A stretch of 64,000 nucleotides of DNA from Flavobacterium beibuense F44-8 (lineage in GTDB: Bacteria; Bacteroidota; Bacteroidia; Flavobacteriales; Flavobacteriaceae): contig NZ_JRLV01000003.1 in NCBI RefSeq assembly GCF_000769915.1, forward strand, positions 124,001-188,000. Reading direction: 5' to 3'. The position numbers were made by a program, and so were the translations under genes. The notes below the pieces were generated by a model. It did no database searches, was not told the DNA's origin, and saw only the letters and a program-made list of their open reading frames with translations. The first letter of the stretch is position 1. Every line of letters starts with the position of its first letter. This document shows, piece by piece, positions 36,443-44,278 of the stretch.

Positions 36443-38059
36443 ATGAAATATTACGAAGATAATTTTGCACACGACCATTTACCTGCTGCTGAGCTACAGG
36501 CACAATGCTTTACAGGACATCCTGATTTTGAGTTTCCTGAAGATTTAAATTGTGTAGAAAAACTGCTTGACAGACATATTGCCGAGGGAAATGGCGATAA
36601 AATAGCCATAAGGACTTTTGATATGCAATGGACTTACAAAGACTTATATGAAAAGTCTAACCAGATAGCACATGTTTTAGTTGAAAATATGGGACTGGTT
36701 CCCGGTAACAGGGTACTTATCAGGTCGGCAAATAATCCTATGTATGTAGCATGCTGGTTTGCTATACTTAAAGCGGGTGGTATTGTTGTAGCAACTATGC
36801 CTCTACTTCGTGAAAAGGAACTTAGTGTAATGGTTGAAAGCGCCGAGATATCGCATGCTTTTTGCGATTATCGCCTTGAAGACGAAATGATGTCAGTTAA
36901 GAGTCCGTTCCTGAAACAGATCATTACTTTTGACGGTTCAGGTAAAGGAGTTTCTAAACTGGAAACACTAATGGCTCAAAAACCAAAAGAATTCAGTAAT
37001 TACAAATCAAAATCAGATTCACTTTCTATTATAGGCTTTACGTCGGGCACTACCGGAAAGCCAAAAATGACTTCACATTACCACAAGGATATATTATTGA
37101 TATGCGAGGCATTCCCAAAATACTCCTTACAACCTACTCCTAATGATGTTTTTATTGGTAGTCCGCCATTAGGTTTTACCTTTGGTTTGGGTGGTTTGGT
37201 ATTATTCCCGTTTTATTTTGGAGCATCTACATTTTTAATCGAGAAACCATCTCCTGACTTGCTTTTACAGGCTATTCAGGATTATAAGGTAACAATATGT
37301 TTCACTGCTCCTACTGCATGGAGGATACTCACACAAAAAGCGAATGGATATGATATTTCATCACTTAGAAAATGTGTTTCTGCCGGAGAAACCCTTCCTG
37401 TTAAGGTGTGGGAAGACTGGTATAACACTACCGGACTGAAAATTATAGACGGTATAGGTTCTACAGAAATACTTCATATCTTTATTTCATCTAATGAAGA
37501 GAACATGCGTGTTGGCGCTACAGGACTACCTATAAGAGGGTATGAAGCTATGATAGTTGATGAAGATGGAAATGAGCTGCCAAACGGAACTCCGGGAAGA
37601 CTTGCTGTGCGTGGTATAACCGGATGTAAGTATCTTAATAACCCTGAAAAACAACAGCAGTATGTTCAAAATGGCTGGAATATTACCGGAGACATTTTTA
37701 AAAAGGATGATGACGGCTATTTTTGGTTTGTGGCTCGCGGAGATGATATGATTATTTCATCTGGATATAACATTTCGGCTATTGAGGTTGAAAACGTACT
37801 GATCACCCACAGCGATGTTGCCGAATGTGCTGTAGTAGGATTACCTGATGAAAACAGAGGTATGGTGGTTTGTGCCTACCTTGTACTAAAAGATAAAAAT
37901 AAAGCCTGTAACGAACTTACCAAAGCCATCCAGGATTGGTTTAAAGAAGTTGCAGCTCCTTATAAATACCCGAGAGAAATAAAGTATGTCGATGTGTTAC
38001 CTAAAACAGAAACAGGTAAAATACAGCGATTTAAATTAAAAAATACAGTTCAGGCATAA
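36443..38059 (+). CDS. aryl-CoA ligase (salicylate/2-aminobenzoate type)
   Basis: A 538-residue AMP-forming ligase of the benzoate/2-aminobenzoate-CoA ligase group. The N terminus has the group's DNFAHDHLPAAELQ and LNCVEKLLDRHIAEG. The core has FTSGTTGKPKMTSHYHKD, the substrate-pocket strand CFTAPTAWRIL, GIGSTEILHIFIS, TGDIFKKDDDGYFWFVARGDDM and the C-terminal PKTETGKIQRFKL. Operon context suggests that it activates salicylate to salicyl-CoA for the preceding hydroxylase. The substrate could also be anthranilate or a related 2-substituted benzoate. Confidence 0.87.
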   Translation: MKYYEDNFAHDHLPAAELQAQCFTGHPDFEFPEDLNCVEKLLDRHIAEGNGDKIAIRTFDMQWTYKDLYEKSNQIAHVLVENMGLVPGNRVLIRSANNPMYVACWFAILKAGGIVVATMPLLREKELSVMVESAEISHAFCDYRLEDEMMSVKSPFLKQIITFDGSGKGVSKLETLMAQKPKEFSNYKSKSDSLSIIGFTSGTTGKPKMTSHYHKDILLICEAFPKYSLQPTPNDVFIGSPPLGFTFGLGGLVLFPFYFGASTFLIEKPSPDLLLQAIQDYKVTICFTAPTAWRILTQKANGYDISSLRKCVSAGETLPVKVWEDWYNTTGLKIIDGIGSTEILHIFISSNEENMRVGATGLPIRGYEAMIVDEDGNELPNGTPGRLAVRGITGCKYLNNPEKQQQYVQNGWNITGDIFKKDDDGYFWFVARGDDMIISSGYNISAIEVENVLITHSDVAECAVVGLPDENRGMVVCAYLVLKDKNKACNELTKAIQDWFKEVAAPYKYPREIKYVDVLPKTETGKIQRFKLKNTVQA

Positions 38060-38488
38060 ATGGAAAAAGCATTTATTAAGAAAGAGAAAGTACGTTTTCA
38101 GCATGTGGATTATGCAGGTATCGTTTTTTACCCGCGTTTTCTGGAAATGCTAAACTGCCTTGTGGAAGATTTTTATGAAGAAGCACTAGAGCTTCCGTTC
38201 AAAAACATACATAAAACAGGCGGTATACCTACTGTTGATTTAAAAATACAGTTTAAAAAAGCTGCCCGTCTTGGCGATGAGCTTACCAAATACCTTTGGC
38301 TAAAAAACATTGGCGGGTCATCTATGGTGTGCGGGTTTAAATTTGAGCATGAAGATGGCTCTACATGTCTTGAAGGTGAAGTTACACTTGTAAAAGTTGA
38401 TTTCCTGAACGACAGAGGTGATATAAAAGCGAGTCCGTTTACAGATGCTATGCGAACTGTACTGGAGAGATATAAATCAGAGAATTAA
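38060..38488 (+). CDS. hotdog-fold acyl-CoA thioesterase (4-hydroxybenzoyl-CoA thioesterase-like)
   Basis: A 142-residue hotdog-fold thioesterase. The N-terminal QHVDYAGIVFYPRFLEMLN contains the catalytic Asp/Tyr pattern of the 4HBT family, followed by IPTVDLKIQFKKAARLGDEL. The start codon directly follows the ligase stop codon, so the pair is tightly coupled. The inferred role is release of gentisate from gentisyl-CoA after ring hydroxylation, which would complete the CoA-dependent salicylate-to-gentisate route. Confidence 0.87.
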   Translation: MEKAFIKKEKVRFQHVDYAGIVFYPRFLEMLNCLVEDFYEEALELPFKNIHKTGGIPTVDLKIQFKKAARLGDELTKYLWLKNIGGSSMVCGFKFEHEDGSTCLEGEVTLVKVDFLNDRGDIKASPFTDAMRTVLERYKSEN

Positions 38489-38502
38489 TAATTCGAAATA
38501 TA

Positions 38503-39474
38503 ATGTTAGAATTACCAAAATTTAAAGCTGCTGCCGTACAGGCTGCTCCCGTATTCCTTAATGTGGAAGCTACGGTAGATAAGGCTTGTTCCATTATTGC
38601 AGAGGCATCGGGTAACGGAGCATCATTAGTTGCTTTTCCTGAAGTGTTTGTTGCAGGTTATCCTTACTGGAACTGGATAATGACTCCGGTACAGGGAAGC
38701 AAATGGTATGAGGTTTTATACAAAAACTCTATCGCAGTACCGGGGCCTGAAGTAGCCCGAATTTGTGAAGCAGCAAAAGAACATAATTGTCATGTGGTCA
38801 TAGGTGTAAACGAGCGCGGACAAAGCCTTGGTGAATTATATAATACCAACTTAATTATAGATAACAAAGGTAACCTTGTAGGGAAACACAGAAAACTGGT
38901 GCCTACCTGGGCTGAAAAGCTTACCTGGACTGGTGGTGACGGTTCGTCCCTTAAAGTATACAATACAGAAATAGGACCTATAGGTACGCTTGCCTGTGGA
39001 GAAAACACCAATACATTAGCACGTTTTACACTTCTTAGTCAGGGAGAACTTATACATATAGCCAATTATATTTCGTTGCCCGTTGCCCCGCCTGATTATA
39101 ATATGGCAGAAGCCATTAAGATAAGGGCTGCGGCACACTCATTTGAAGGTAAACTTTTTACAATTGTATCGTGTTCTACCATTACTCAGGAGATAATGGA
39201 CGTAATGAAAGAGGATGTGCCTAATGTGGAAGAACTGTTAACCAGAAAAAATAGTGCATTCTCAGGTATTATAGGGCCTAATGGCGCCGTAATTGGAGAA
39301 CCGCTAATTGATGATGAAGGTATTGTTTATGCTGATATCGACTTATCAAAATGTATTCAGCCAAAACAAATGCATGATATATTAGGGCACTATAACCGCT
39401 TTGACATATTTGATTTAAAGGTTAATACTGCTCCTAAAAAGAATATAACTTTTACCGATAATCTGGAAGAATAA
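38503..39474 (+). CDS. nitrilase-family carbon-nitrogen hydrolase
   Basis: A 323-residue member of branch 1 of the nitrilase superfamily. The Glu-Lys-Cys triad is Glu47 (AFPEVFVAGYPYW), Lys131 (GKHRKLVPTWAEK) and Cys165 (LACGENTNTLARF). The residue after Cys is Gly rather than the Trp found in many characterised nitrilases. Members hydrolyse organic nitriles to carboxylic acids and ammonia. Its position in the aromatic operon suggests that it makes the aromatic acid, for example salicylate from 2-hydroxybenzonitrile. That substrate is an inference; aliphatic or arylacetonitrile substrates remain possible. Confidence 0.85.
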   Translation: MLELPKFKAAAVQAAPVFLNVEATVDKACSIIAEASGNGASLVAFPEVFVAGYPYWNWIMTPVQGSKWYEVLYKNSIAVPGPEVARICEAAKEHNCHVVIGVNERGQSLGELYNTNLIIDNKGNLVGKHRKLVPTWAEKLTWTGGDGSSLKVYNTEIGPIGTLACGENTNTLARFTLLSQGELIHIANYISLPVAPPDYNMAEAIKIRAAAHSFEGKLFTIVSCSTITQEIMDVMKEDVPNVEELLTRKNSAFSGIIGPNGAVIGEPLIDDEGIVYADIDLSKCIQPKQMHDILGHYNRFDIFDLKVNTAPKKNITFTDNLEE

Positions 39475-39500
39475 ACATTCAACTTAAAAACTATATTAGT

Positions 39501-40604
39501 ATGGATACAAAATACGATGACAGTGTACTGGGCCGTGCAAGAGTACAGGACACTCCGGAATTAGAAGCCTACTATGCCGAACTGAACAAACTTGGCGCCG
39601 GTGCTTTATGGACCGTAGCAAACGATATTGAACCCTGGGAACCAAAACCTTCGTCGGTACCTATGTTATGGCGCTATGAGGATTTAAGAGAATTGGTTTT
39701 AAAATCATCAGAGCTCGTAACTCCCGAACAGGCCGGAAGACGTGTTGTTTATCTTGTAAACGATAAACGCAGGGATGTAAGTGCTGCTGTAGGCTGGCTT
39801 TACACCGGTATCCAGGTAACAAGACCCGGAGAAAGCACTTCTGCTCACCGCCATAAAGCCTCTGCCCTTCGTTTTATTATGGAAGGAGAAGGTGGTTATA
39901 CAGTTGTAGATGGTAATAAGATAATGCTGGAAGTCAACGATTTTGTTATTACTCCAAACAGTACATGGCATGAGCATGGCGTTGAAGAAGGCGGAAAGAC
40001 CTGTATTTGGCAGGACGGACTTGATATTCCGCTTGTAAATGCGCTTGAAGCTAACGACTATGCTGTTCTTGATGGTAAACAACCGCTTGAAAAACCCGTT
40101 AACTTCTCTCCGCTTACATATGGAGGTGCAGGACTTGTACCAGCCGATCAGGATTGGAATAAACCTTACTCTCCACTTTTCAAATATTCATGGAAACAGG
40201 TATATCCTGCCTTGCAGGAAGCTGCAACAGTTAATGAAGGTTCACCTTATGATGGTGTACTGATGCATTATACCAACCCTGTAACGGGTGGCCATGTAAT
40301 GCAGACTATGGGAGCTTCTATACAAATGTTACGCCCCGGAGAGCATACCAAAGCCCATAAACACACCGGATCGTTTGTATATCAGTGTGCCAAAGGCAAA
40401 GGTTACTCTATTATAGGCGGAAAACGCTATGACTGGAAAGAAAGAGATATTTTCTGTGTACCTTCGTGGGTATATCATGAGCATGTTAACCTTTCGGAAA
40501 CAGAAGATGCGTGCCTGTTCTCGTTTAATGATTTACCTGTGATAGAATCATTGGGGTTATATCAGGAAAAAGCACATCCTGACGGGTTCCAGACAGTTGA
40601 ATAA
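39501..40604 (+). CDS. gentisate 1,2-dioxygenase
   Basis: A 367-residue bicupin of the gentisate/1-hydroxy-2-naphthoate dioxygenase family that opens the gentisate ring to maleylpyruvate using Fe(II) and O2. The N-terminal cupin carries STSAHRHKASALRFIMEGEG and the distal His in STWHEHG. The C-terminal cupin carries GEHTKAHKHTGSFVYQCAKG and YHEHVN. Length and motifs fit gentisate dioxygenase. The flanking genes provide the steps before and after it. Confidence 0.92.
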   Translation: MDTKYDDSVLGRARVQDTPELEAYYAELNKLGAGALWTVANDIEPWEPKPSSVPMLWRYEDLRELVLKSSELVTPEQAGRRVVYLVNDKRRDVSAAVGWLYTGIQVTRPGESTSAHRHKASALRFIMEGEGGYTVVDGNKIMLEVNDFVITPNSTWHEHGVEEGGKTCIWQDGLDIPLVNALEANDYAVLDGKQPLEKPVNFSPLTYGGAGLVPADQDWNKPYSPLFKYSWKQVYPALQEAATVNEGSPYDGVLMHYTNPVTGGHVMQTMGASIQMLRPGEHTKAHKHTGSFVYQCAKGKGYSIIGGKRYDWKERDIFCVPSWVYHEHVNLSETEDACLFSFNDLPVIESLGLYQEKAHPDGFQTVE

Positions 40605-40625
40605 TAATATTACAAACAAACAATA

Positions 40626-41543
40626 ATGAAATTAGTTACTTACAGAATAAACCATACGGCCTCAAGCCTAGGATTTATTGAAGATAATATGATAGTTGAT
40701 GCCGAAAAACTGGGGCATTTAAAACAGAGTCCGCTTCCTAATAATATGCTTGATTTTATTGATTTAGGTGAAAACGGAATTAAGCAGGCTGTTCAGTTAT
40801 TAAATACTGCAACTAAAGAGGAATTGGAAGAGTGTTCTATACCATTAGGAAACGCTACCCTACTTGCTCCTATCCCAAGACCAAGAAAAAATATCTTTGG
40901 TATCGGTCTTAATTATACTGAACACGTTGCAGAATCGGCTCGTTCACTGGATACTTCAAAAGATCTTCCGCAACAGCCGGTTATTTTCTCTAAGCCTACA
41001 ACAGCCGTAACCGGACCTGAAACAGATATTATCCACAACCAAAAAGTGACTCAACAACTGGACTATGAAGTAGAACTTGCTGTTATTTTAGGCAAAGGCG
41101 GAAAAAACATAGCTAAGGAGAATGCTCTTGACTGTGTTTACGGTTATACTATAATCAATGACATTAGTGCCAGAGACTGTCGCCGTGCAGGGCAATGGAT
41201 TGTGTCTAAAGGTCAGGATACCTTTGCGCCTATGGGGCCTGTACTGGTAACTAAAGATGAGATAAAAGATCCGCATAACCTTAATTTATCCCTTAAACTT
41301 AACGGAGTAGAAAAACAAAACTCAAATACTAAATTCATGTTGTTTAATATAAACGACCTGATTCATGATTTGAGTACGGTGTTTACACTTGAAACCGGAG
41401 ACATAATTGCTACAGGTACACCAGCGGGTGTTGGCGCAGGAAGAACTCCGCAGGAGTTTATGTGGCCGGGTGATGTTGTAGAGGCAACAGTTGAGGGAAT
41501 TGGTACGCTTAAGAATACCATTATAGATTCTGAAAGCTTATAA
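40626..41543 (+). CDS. fumarylacetoacetate hydrolase-family protein, maleylpyruvate or fumarylpyruvate hydrolase
   Basis: A 305-residue FAH-family hydrolase. The C-terminal catalytic domain (about 85-300) contains NIFGIGLNYTEH, the metal-binding Glu residues in LDYEVELAVILGKG, Asp in NDISARD, and GDIIATGTPAGVG. In gentisate pathways this family cleaves fumarylpyruvate or maleylpyruvate to pyruvate plus fumarate or maleate. No maleylpyruvate isomerase gene is in the operon, and a maleate isomerase follows, so direct cleavage of maleylpyruvate to maleate and pyruvate is inferred. Confidence 0.9.
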   Translation: MKLVTYRINHTASSLGFIEDNMIVDAEKLGHLKQSPLPNNMLDFIDLGENGIKQAVQLLNTATKEELEECSIPLGNATLLAPIPRPRKNIFGIGLNYTEHVAESARSLDTSKDLPQQPVIFSKPTTAVTGPETDIIHNQKVTQQLDYEVELAVILGKGGKNIAKENALDCVYGYTIINDISARDCRRAGQWIVSKGQDTFAPMGPVLVTKDEIKDPHNLNLSLKLNGVEKQNSNTKFMLFNINDLIHDLSTVFTLETGDIIATGTPAGVGAGRTPQEFMWPGDVVEATVEGIGTLKNTIIDSESL

Positions 41544-41570
41544 TTAAAACTTAAAGTATAACTTTAGATA

Positions 41571-42326
41571 ATGAGTAATAAAGTATATAGAATAGGTCAG
41601 ATAGTTCCAAGTTCAAATGTAACGATGGAAACAGAAATACCTGCCCTGTTACGTTCTCGTGAAACTATAGCGCCAGAACGTTTTACATTCCATTCCAGCA
41701 GAATGAGGATGAAAAAAGTAACTAAAGAAGAACTCGAGGCAATGGACGCTCAGAGCCTAAAATGTGCTCAGGAACTCTCTGATGCGCGTGTGGATGTTAT
41801 GGGGTATGCCTGCCTTGTAGCTATTATGAGTATGGGACGTGGTTACCATTGTGTATCGGAAACTAACTTGCATGAAGAGACCGTTAAAAACGATGCCCCT
41901 GCCCCTGTTGTTACCAGTGCCGGAGCATTAATAAACGGACTAAAAGTATTAGGTGCTAAAAAAGTAGCAGTTATTACACCATACATGAAACCACTTACCG
42001 AAATGGTTGTTGATTATATTGAACATCAGGGATTTGAAGTGGTTGATTATATAGCTCTTGAAATACCGGATAACCTTGAGGTTGCTGCACAAAACCCTAA
42101 AAACCTTTTAGGTATTTACAGAAGGCTTAACCTAGAAGGTGTAGATGTTATTGTAGCATCTGCATGTGTACAAATGCCTTCTCTTGAAGCTATTGACGCT
42201 ATTGAGAAAGAAAGCGGAATCCCTGTAACTTCGGCAGCAGTATGCACTACATACGAAATGCTTAAAAAATTAGGTTTAGATACCAAAGTGCCTATGGGTG
42301 GTGCTTTATTAAGCGGGAAGTACTAA
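41571..42326 (+). CDS. maleate cis-trans isomerase
   Basis: A 251-residue member of the Asp/Glu racemase superfamily, converting maleate to fumarate. The N terminus RIGQIVPSSNVTMETEIP is typical of maleate isomerases. Cys81 (GYACLVAIMSMG) and Cys199 (ASACVQMPS) match the two active-site Cys positions of the family. It is the last gene of the aromatic operon, so fumarate would enter the TCA cycle. Arylmalonate decarboxylase is a related alternative, but context favours maleate isomerase. Confidence 0.88.
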   Translation: MSNKVYRIGQIVPSSNVTMETEIPALLRSRETIAPERFTFHSSRMRMKKVTKEELEAMDAQSLKCAQELSDARVDVMGYACLVAIMSMGRGYHCVSETNLHEETVKNDAPAPVVTSAGALINGLKVLGAKKVAVITPYMKPLTEMVVDYIEHQGFEVVDYIALEIPDNLEVAAQNPKNLLGIYRRLNLEGVDVIVASACVQMPSLEAIDAIEKESGIPVTSAAVCTTYEMLKKLGLDTKVPMGGALLSGKY

Positions 42327-42336
42327 ATTTTATCAG

Positions 42337-42344
42337 TATATTTG
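42337..42344 (+). promoter_or_regulatory. -7 promoter element of the Nudix gene
   Basis: TATATTTG, 47 bases before the Nudix ATG. A hairpin lies between it and the start codon. Confidence 0.45.
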
Positions 42345-42353
42345 AAATGGATT

Positions 42354-42375
42354 TTCCCCTCCTTAGTGAGGGGAA
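42354..42375 (+). terminator. hairpin between the aromatic operon and the Nudix gene
   Basis: ttcccctc pairs with gaggggaa around the loop cttagt, followed by ttattttt. It may terminate the aromatic operon, or be a leader hairpin of the Nudix mRNA, since a -7 box precedes it. Confidence 0.5.
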
Positions 42376-42390
42376 TTTATTTTTAGGTAT

Positions 42391-42972
42391 ATGGAAGAAA
42401 AAAATGTAAAAGTAATATCCTCTGAACTTCTATCAGATAACTGGGGAATATTACGTAAAGTAAAATACGATTTTAAGCTACAGGACGGAAGTTGGCAGCA
42501 ACAGGAGCGCGAAGTATATAATCGCGGTAACGGAGCTGTAATACTGCTTTATAATAAGGAAAAAGGTACTGTTATACTTACGCGTCAGTTACGTATACCT
42601 ACTTGGTTTAATGGTAATGCAGACGGGATGATGATTGAAGCCTGCGCTGGGCTTTTAGATGAGAATGATCCGGAAGAATGTATTAAACGTGAAACACAGG
42701 AAGAAACAGGTTACAGGATTACCGAGGTTAAAAAGATAATGGAGGTATATATGTCTCCCGGATCTGTTACCGAAATAATATATTTTTTTACAGGGGCCTA
42801 TTCCGCAGATATGAAAATTAGTGATGGCGGTGGTGTGGAAAGTGAACATGAAAACATAGAAGTACTTGAAATGCCGTTTACACAAGCCATTGAAATGATT
42901 AAGAATGGCGAAATAAAAGATGCTAAAACCATAATGCTGTTACAGTACGCTCAGATTAATGATTTAGTGTAG
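42391..42972 (+). CDS. Nudix hydrolase, GDP-mannose pyrophosphatase (NudK) type
   Basis: A 193-residue Nudix enzyme. The Nudix box begins in GLLDENDPEECIKRETQEETG (REx2EExG form), after a KV...RQLRIPTWFNG segment typical of NudK/ADP-ribose pyrophosphatases. The long N-terminal beta region, with its LSDNWGILRKVKYDFKLQDG start, is that of NudK, which hydrolyses GDP-mannose. The substrate is inferred from family only. It has its own promoter and terminator and so is separate from the aromatic operon. Confidence 0.85.
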   Translation: MEEKNVKVISSELLSDNWGILRKVKYDFKLQDGSWQQQEREVYNRGNGAVILLYNKEKGTVILTRQLRIPTWFNGNADGMMIEACAGLLDENDPEECIKRETQEETGYRITEVKKIMEVYMSPGSVTEIIYFFTGAYSADMKISDGGGVESEHENIEVLEMPFTQAIEMIKNGEIKDAKTIMLLQYAQINDLV

Positions 42973-42991
42973 AAACAGTATAACTTTAAAC

Positions 42992-43030
42992 AAACAGCCG
43001 TGTTTAACATTTTTAAGCACGGCTGTTTTG
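42992..43030 (+). terminator. terminator after the Nudix gene
   Basis: aaacagccgtg/cacggctgttt forms an 11-bp stem (42992-43002 and 43018-43028), followed by a T-rich tract. It overlaps a possible early start of the next gene, which argues against that start. Confidence 0.8.
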
Positions 43031-43057
43031 TATTTTTACATATTCATAATTTATAGA

Positions 43058-44278
43058 ATGAAACACTCCGGATCAGCCGATTTACCATTACATAACGGAC
43101 ATGTACCTCTTTGGCTTTCTGAAAGGATGTCAAAACTGGGGCTTTCTATTATGGAAACTATTGTAATGGAATTTTCTGCAGCCGAGGCTATAAATAAATT
43201 ATCCAATCCGTTTTGGTTTCAAAGCTTTGGTGCTGTTATGGGTATGGATTGGCATTCATCGGGTATAACCACTTCTGTATTGGGAGCTTTAAAGCGTTCG
43301 GTAAATCCGCATGCTAAAGAGTTGGGTATTTATATTTGTGGCGGCAAGGGCAAACACTCCACTAAAACTCCTGAAGAATTGCTTGCCGTAGGCTATAAAA
43401 CCGGACTGGACGGTTTTCAACTGGCTAAATTTAGTAAGCTTACTGCTAAGGTTGATAATACGGCTATACAGGATGGGTATCAGTTATACCAACATAACTT
43501 TATAGTTACAGATAAAGGTGATTGGTGTGTTATACAGCAGGGAATGAATGACAGTAATGCTATGGCGCGCAGATACCATTGGCATTCAAAAGACCTGCAA
43601 TCGTTTATTGATGAACCCCATACGTTTATATATGGTAAGAATAAAGGAGAGATTTTAAACCTTACAGCTCATAATGCAGCTTCGGCAAGGGAAAAGTCAT
43701 TGGTTATAGCAAATGAGAATCCGGAAAGGATATTGAAGGAAATAAACCATTTGGTAATGCCCAGTCACCATGATGTACGTATGAAAGACGTAAACATGAA
43801 ACGTTTAGGCGCCATGCTTTGGGTAGCTCATGAAAATAAGCCTGAAGATTTTGAAAGTCTGTTAATGCTTAAAGGAATGGGGCCACGCTCATTACAGTCG
43901 TTGGCATTGGTAAGTGAAGTAATTTATGGTACCCCTACCCGATTTGAAGATCCTGCCCGTTTTTCTTTTGCTCATGGCGGTAAAGACGGACATCCGTTTC
44001 CGGTGCCTGTAAATACCTTTGATGAAACAATCAATACGCTACAGACAGCCATTCAAAAAGCAAAAATCGGTAACAGCGATAAAATGCATGCTATCAGGAA
44101 ACTTTCTGAAATATCATGGGAAGCAGAAAAAGGATTTAGCCCTAATGAGAATTTTGATGCTTTAGTACAAAAAGAAAGGGATGAATCATATAAATATGGT
44201 GGCAGAACTGTTTTTGGAGAAGCACAGCCTCCTAAAAAAGACAAACCTTCTTCAGGAGGGCAGCTATCGTTATTTTAA
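43058..44278 (+). CDS. DUF763 protein
   Basis: A 406-residue DUF763 protein. Family features include MKHSGSADLPLHNGHVPLWL at the N terminus, MDWHSSGITTSVLGALK, GKGKHSTKTPEEL, and a helix-hairpin-helix-like segment in the middle (LLMLKGMGPRSLQSLALVSE). The HhH suggests DNA binding, but the function of the family is unknown. The start is placed at 43058, as the longer reading overlaps the Nudix terminator. Its stop overlaps that of the converging helicase gene (TTAA at 44275-44278). Confidence 0.85.
   Translation: MKHSGSADLPLHNGHVPLWLSERMSKLGLSIMETIVMEFSAAEAINKLSNPFWFQSFGAVMGMDWHSSGITTSVLGALKRSVNPHAKELGIYICGGKGKHSTKTPEELLAVGYKTGLDGFQLAKFSKLTAKVDNTAIQDGYQLYQHNFIVTDKGDWCVIQQGMNDSNAMARRYHWHSKDLQSFIDEPHTFIYGKNKGEILNLTAHNAASAREKSLVIANENPERILKEINHLVMPSHHDVRMKDVNMKRLGAMLWVAHENKPEDFESLLMLKGMGPRSLQSLALVSEVIYGTPTRFEDPARFSFAHGGKDGHPFPVPVNTFDETINTLQTAIQKAKIGNSDKMHAIRKLSEISWEAEKGFSPNENFDALVQKERDESYKYGGRTVFGEAQPPKKDKPSSGGQLSLF

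Noticed and set aside
43028..43057. Earlier start of the DUF763 gene
   Set aside because: It overlaps the Nudix terminator stem, and the family begins at MKHSGSADLPLH (43058).
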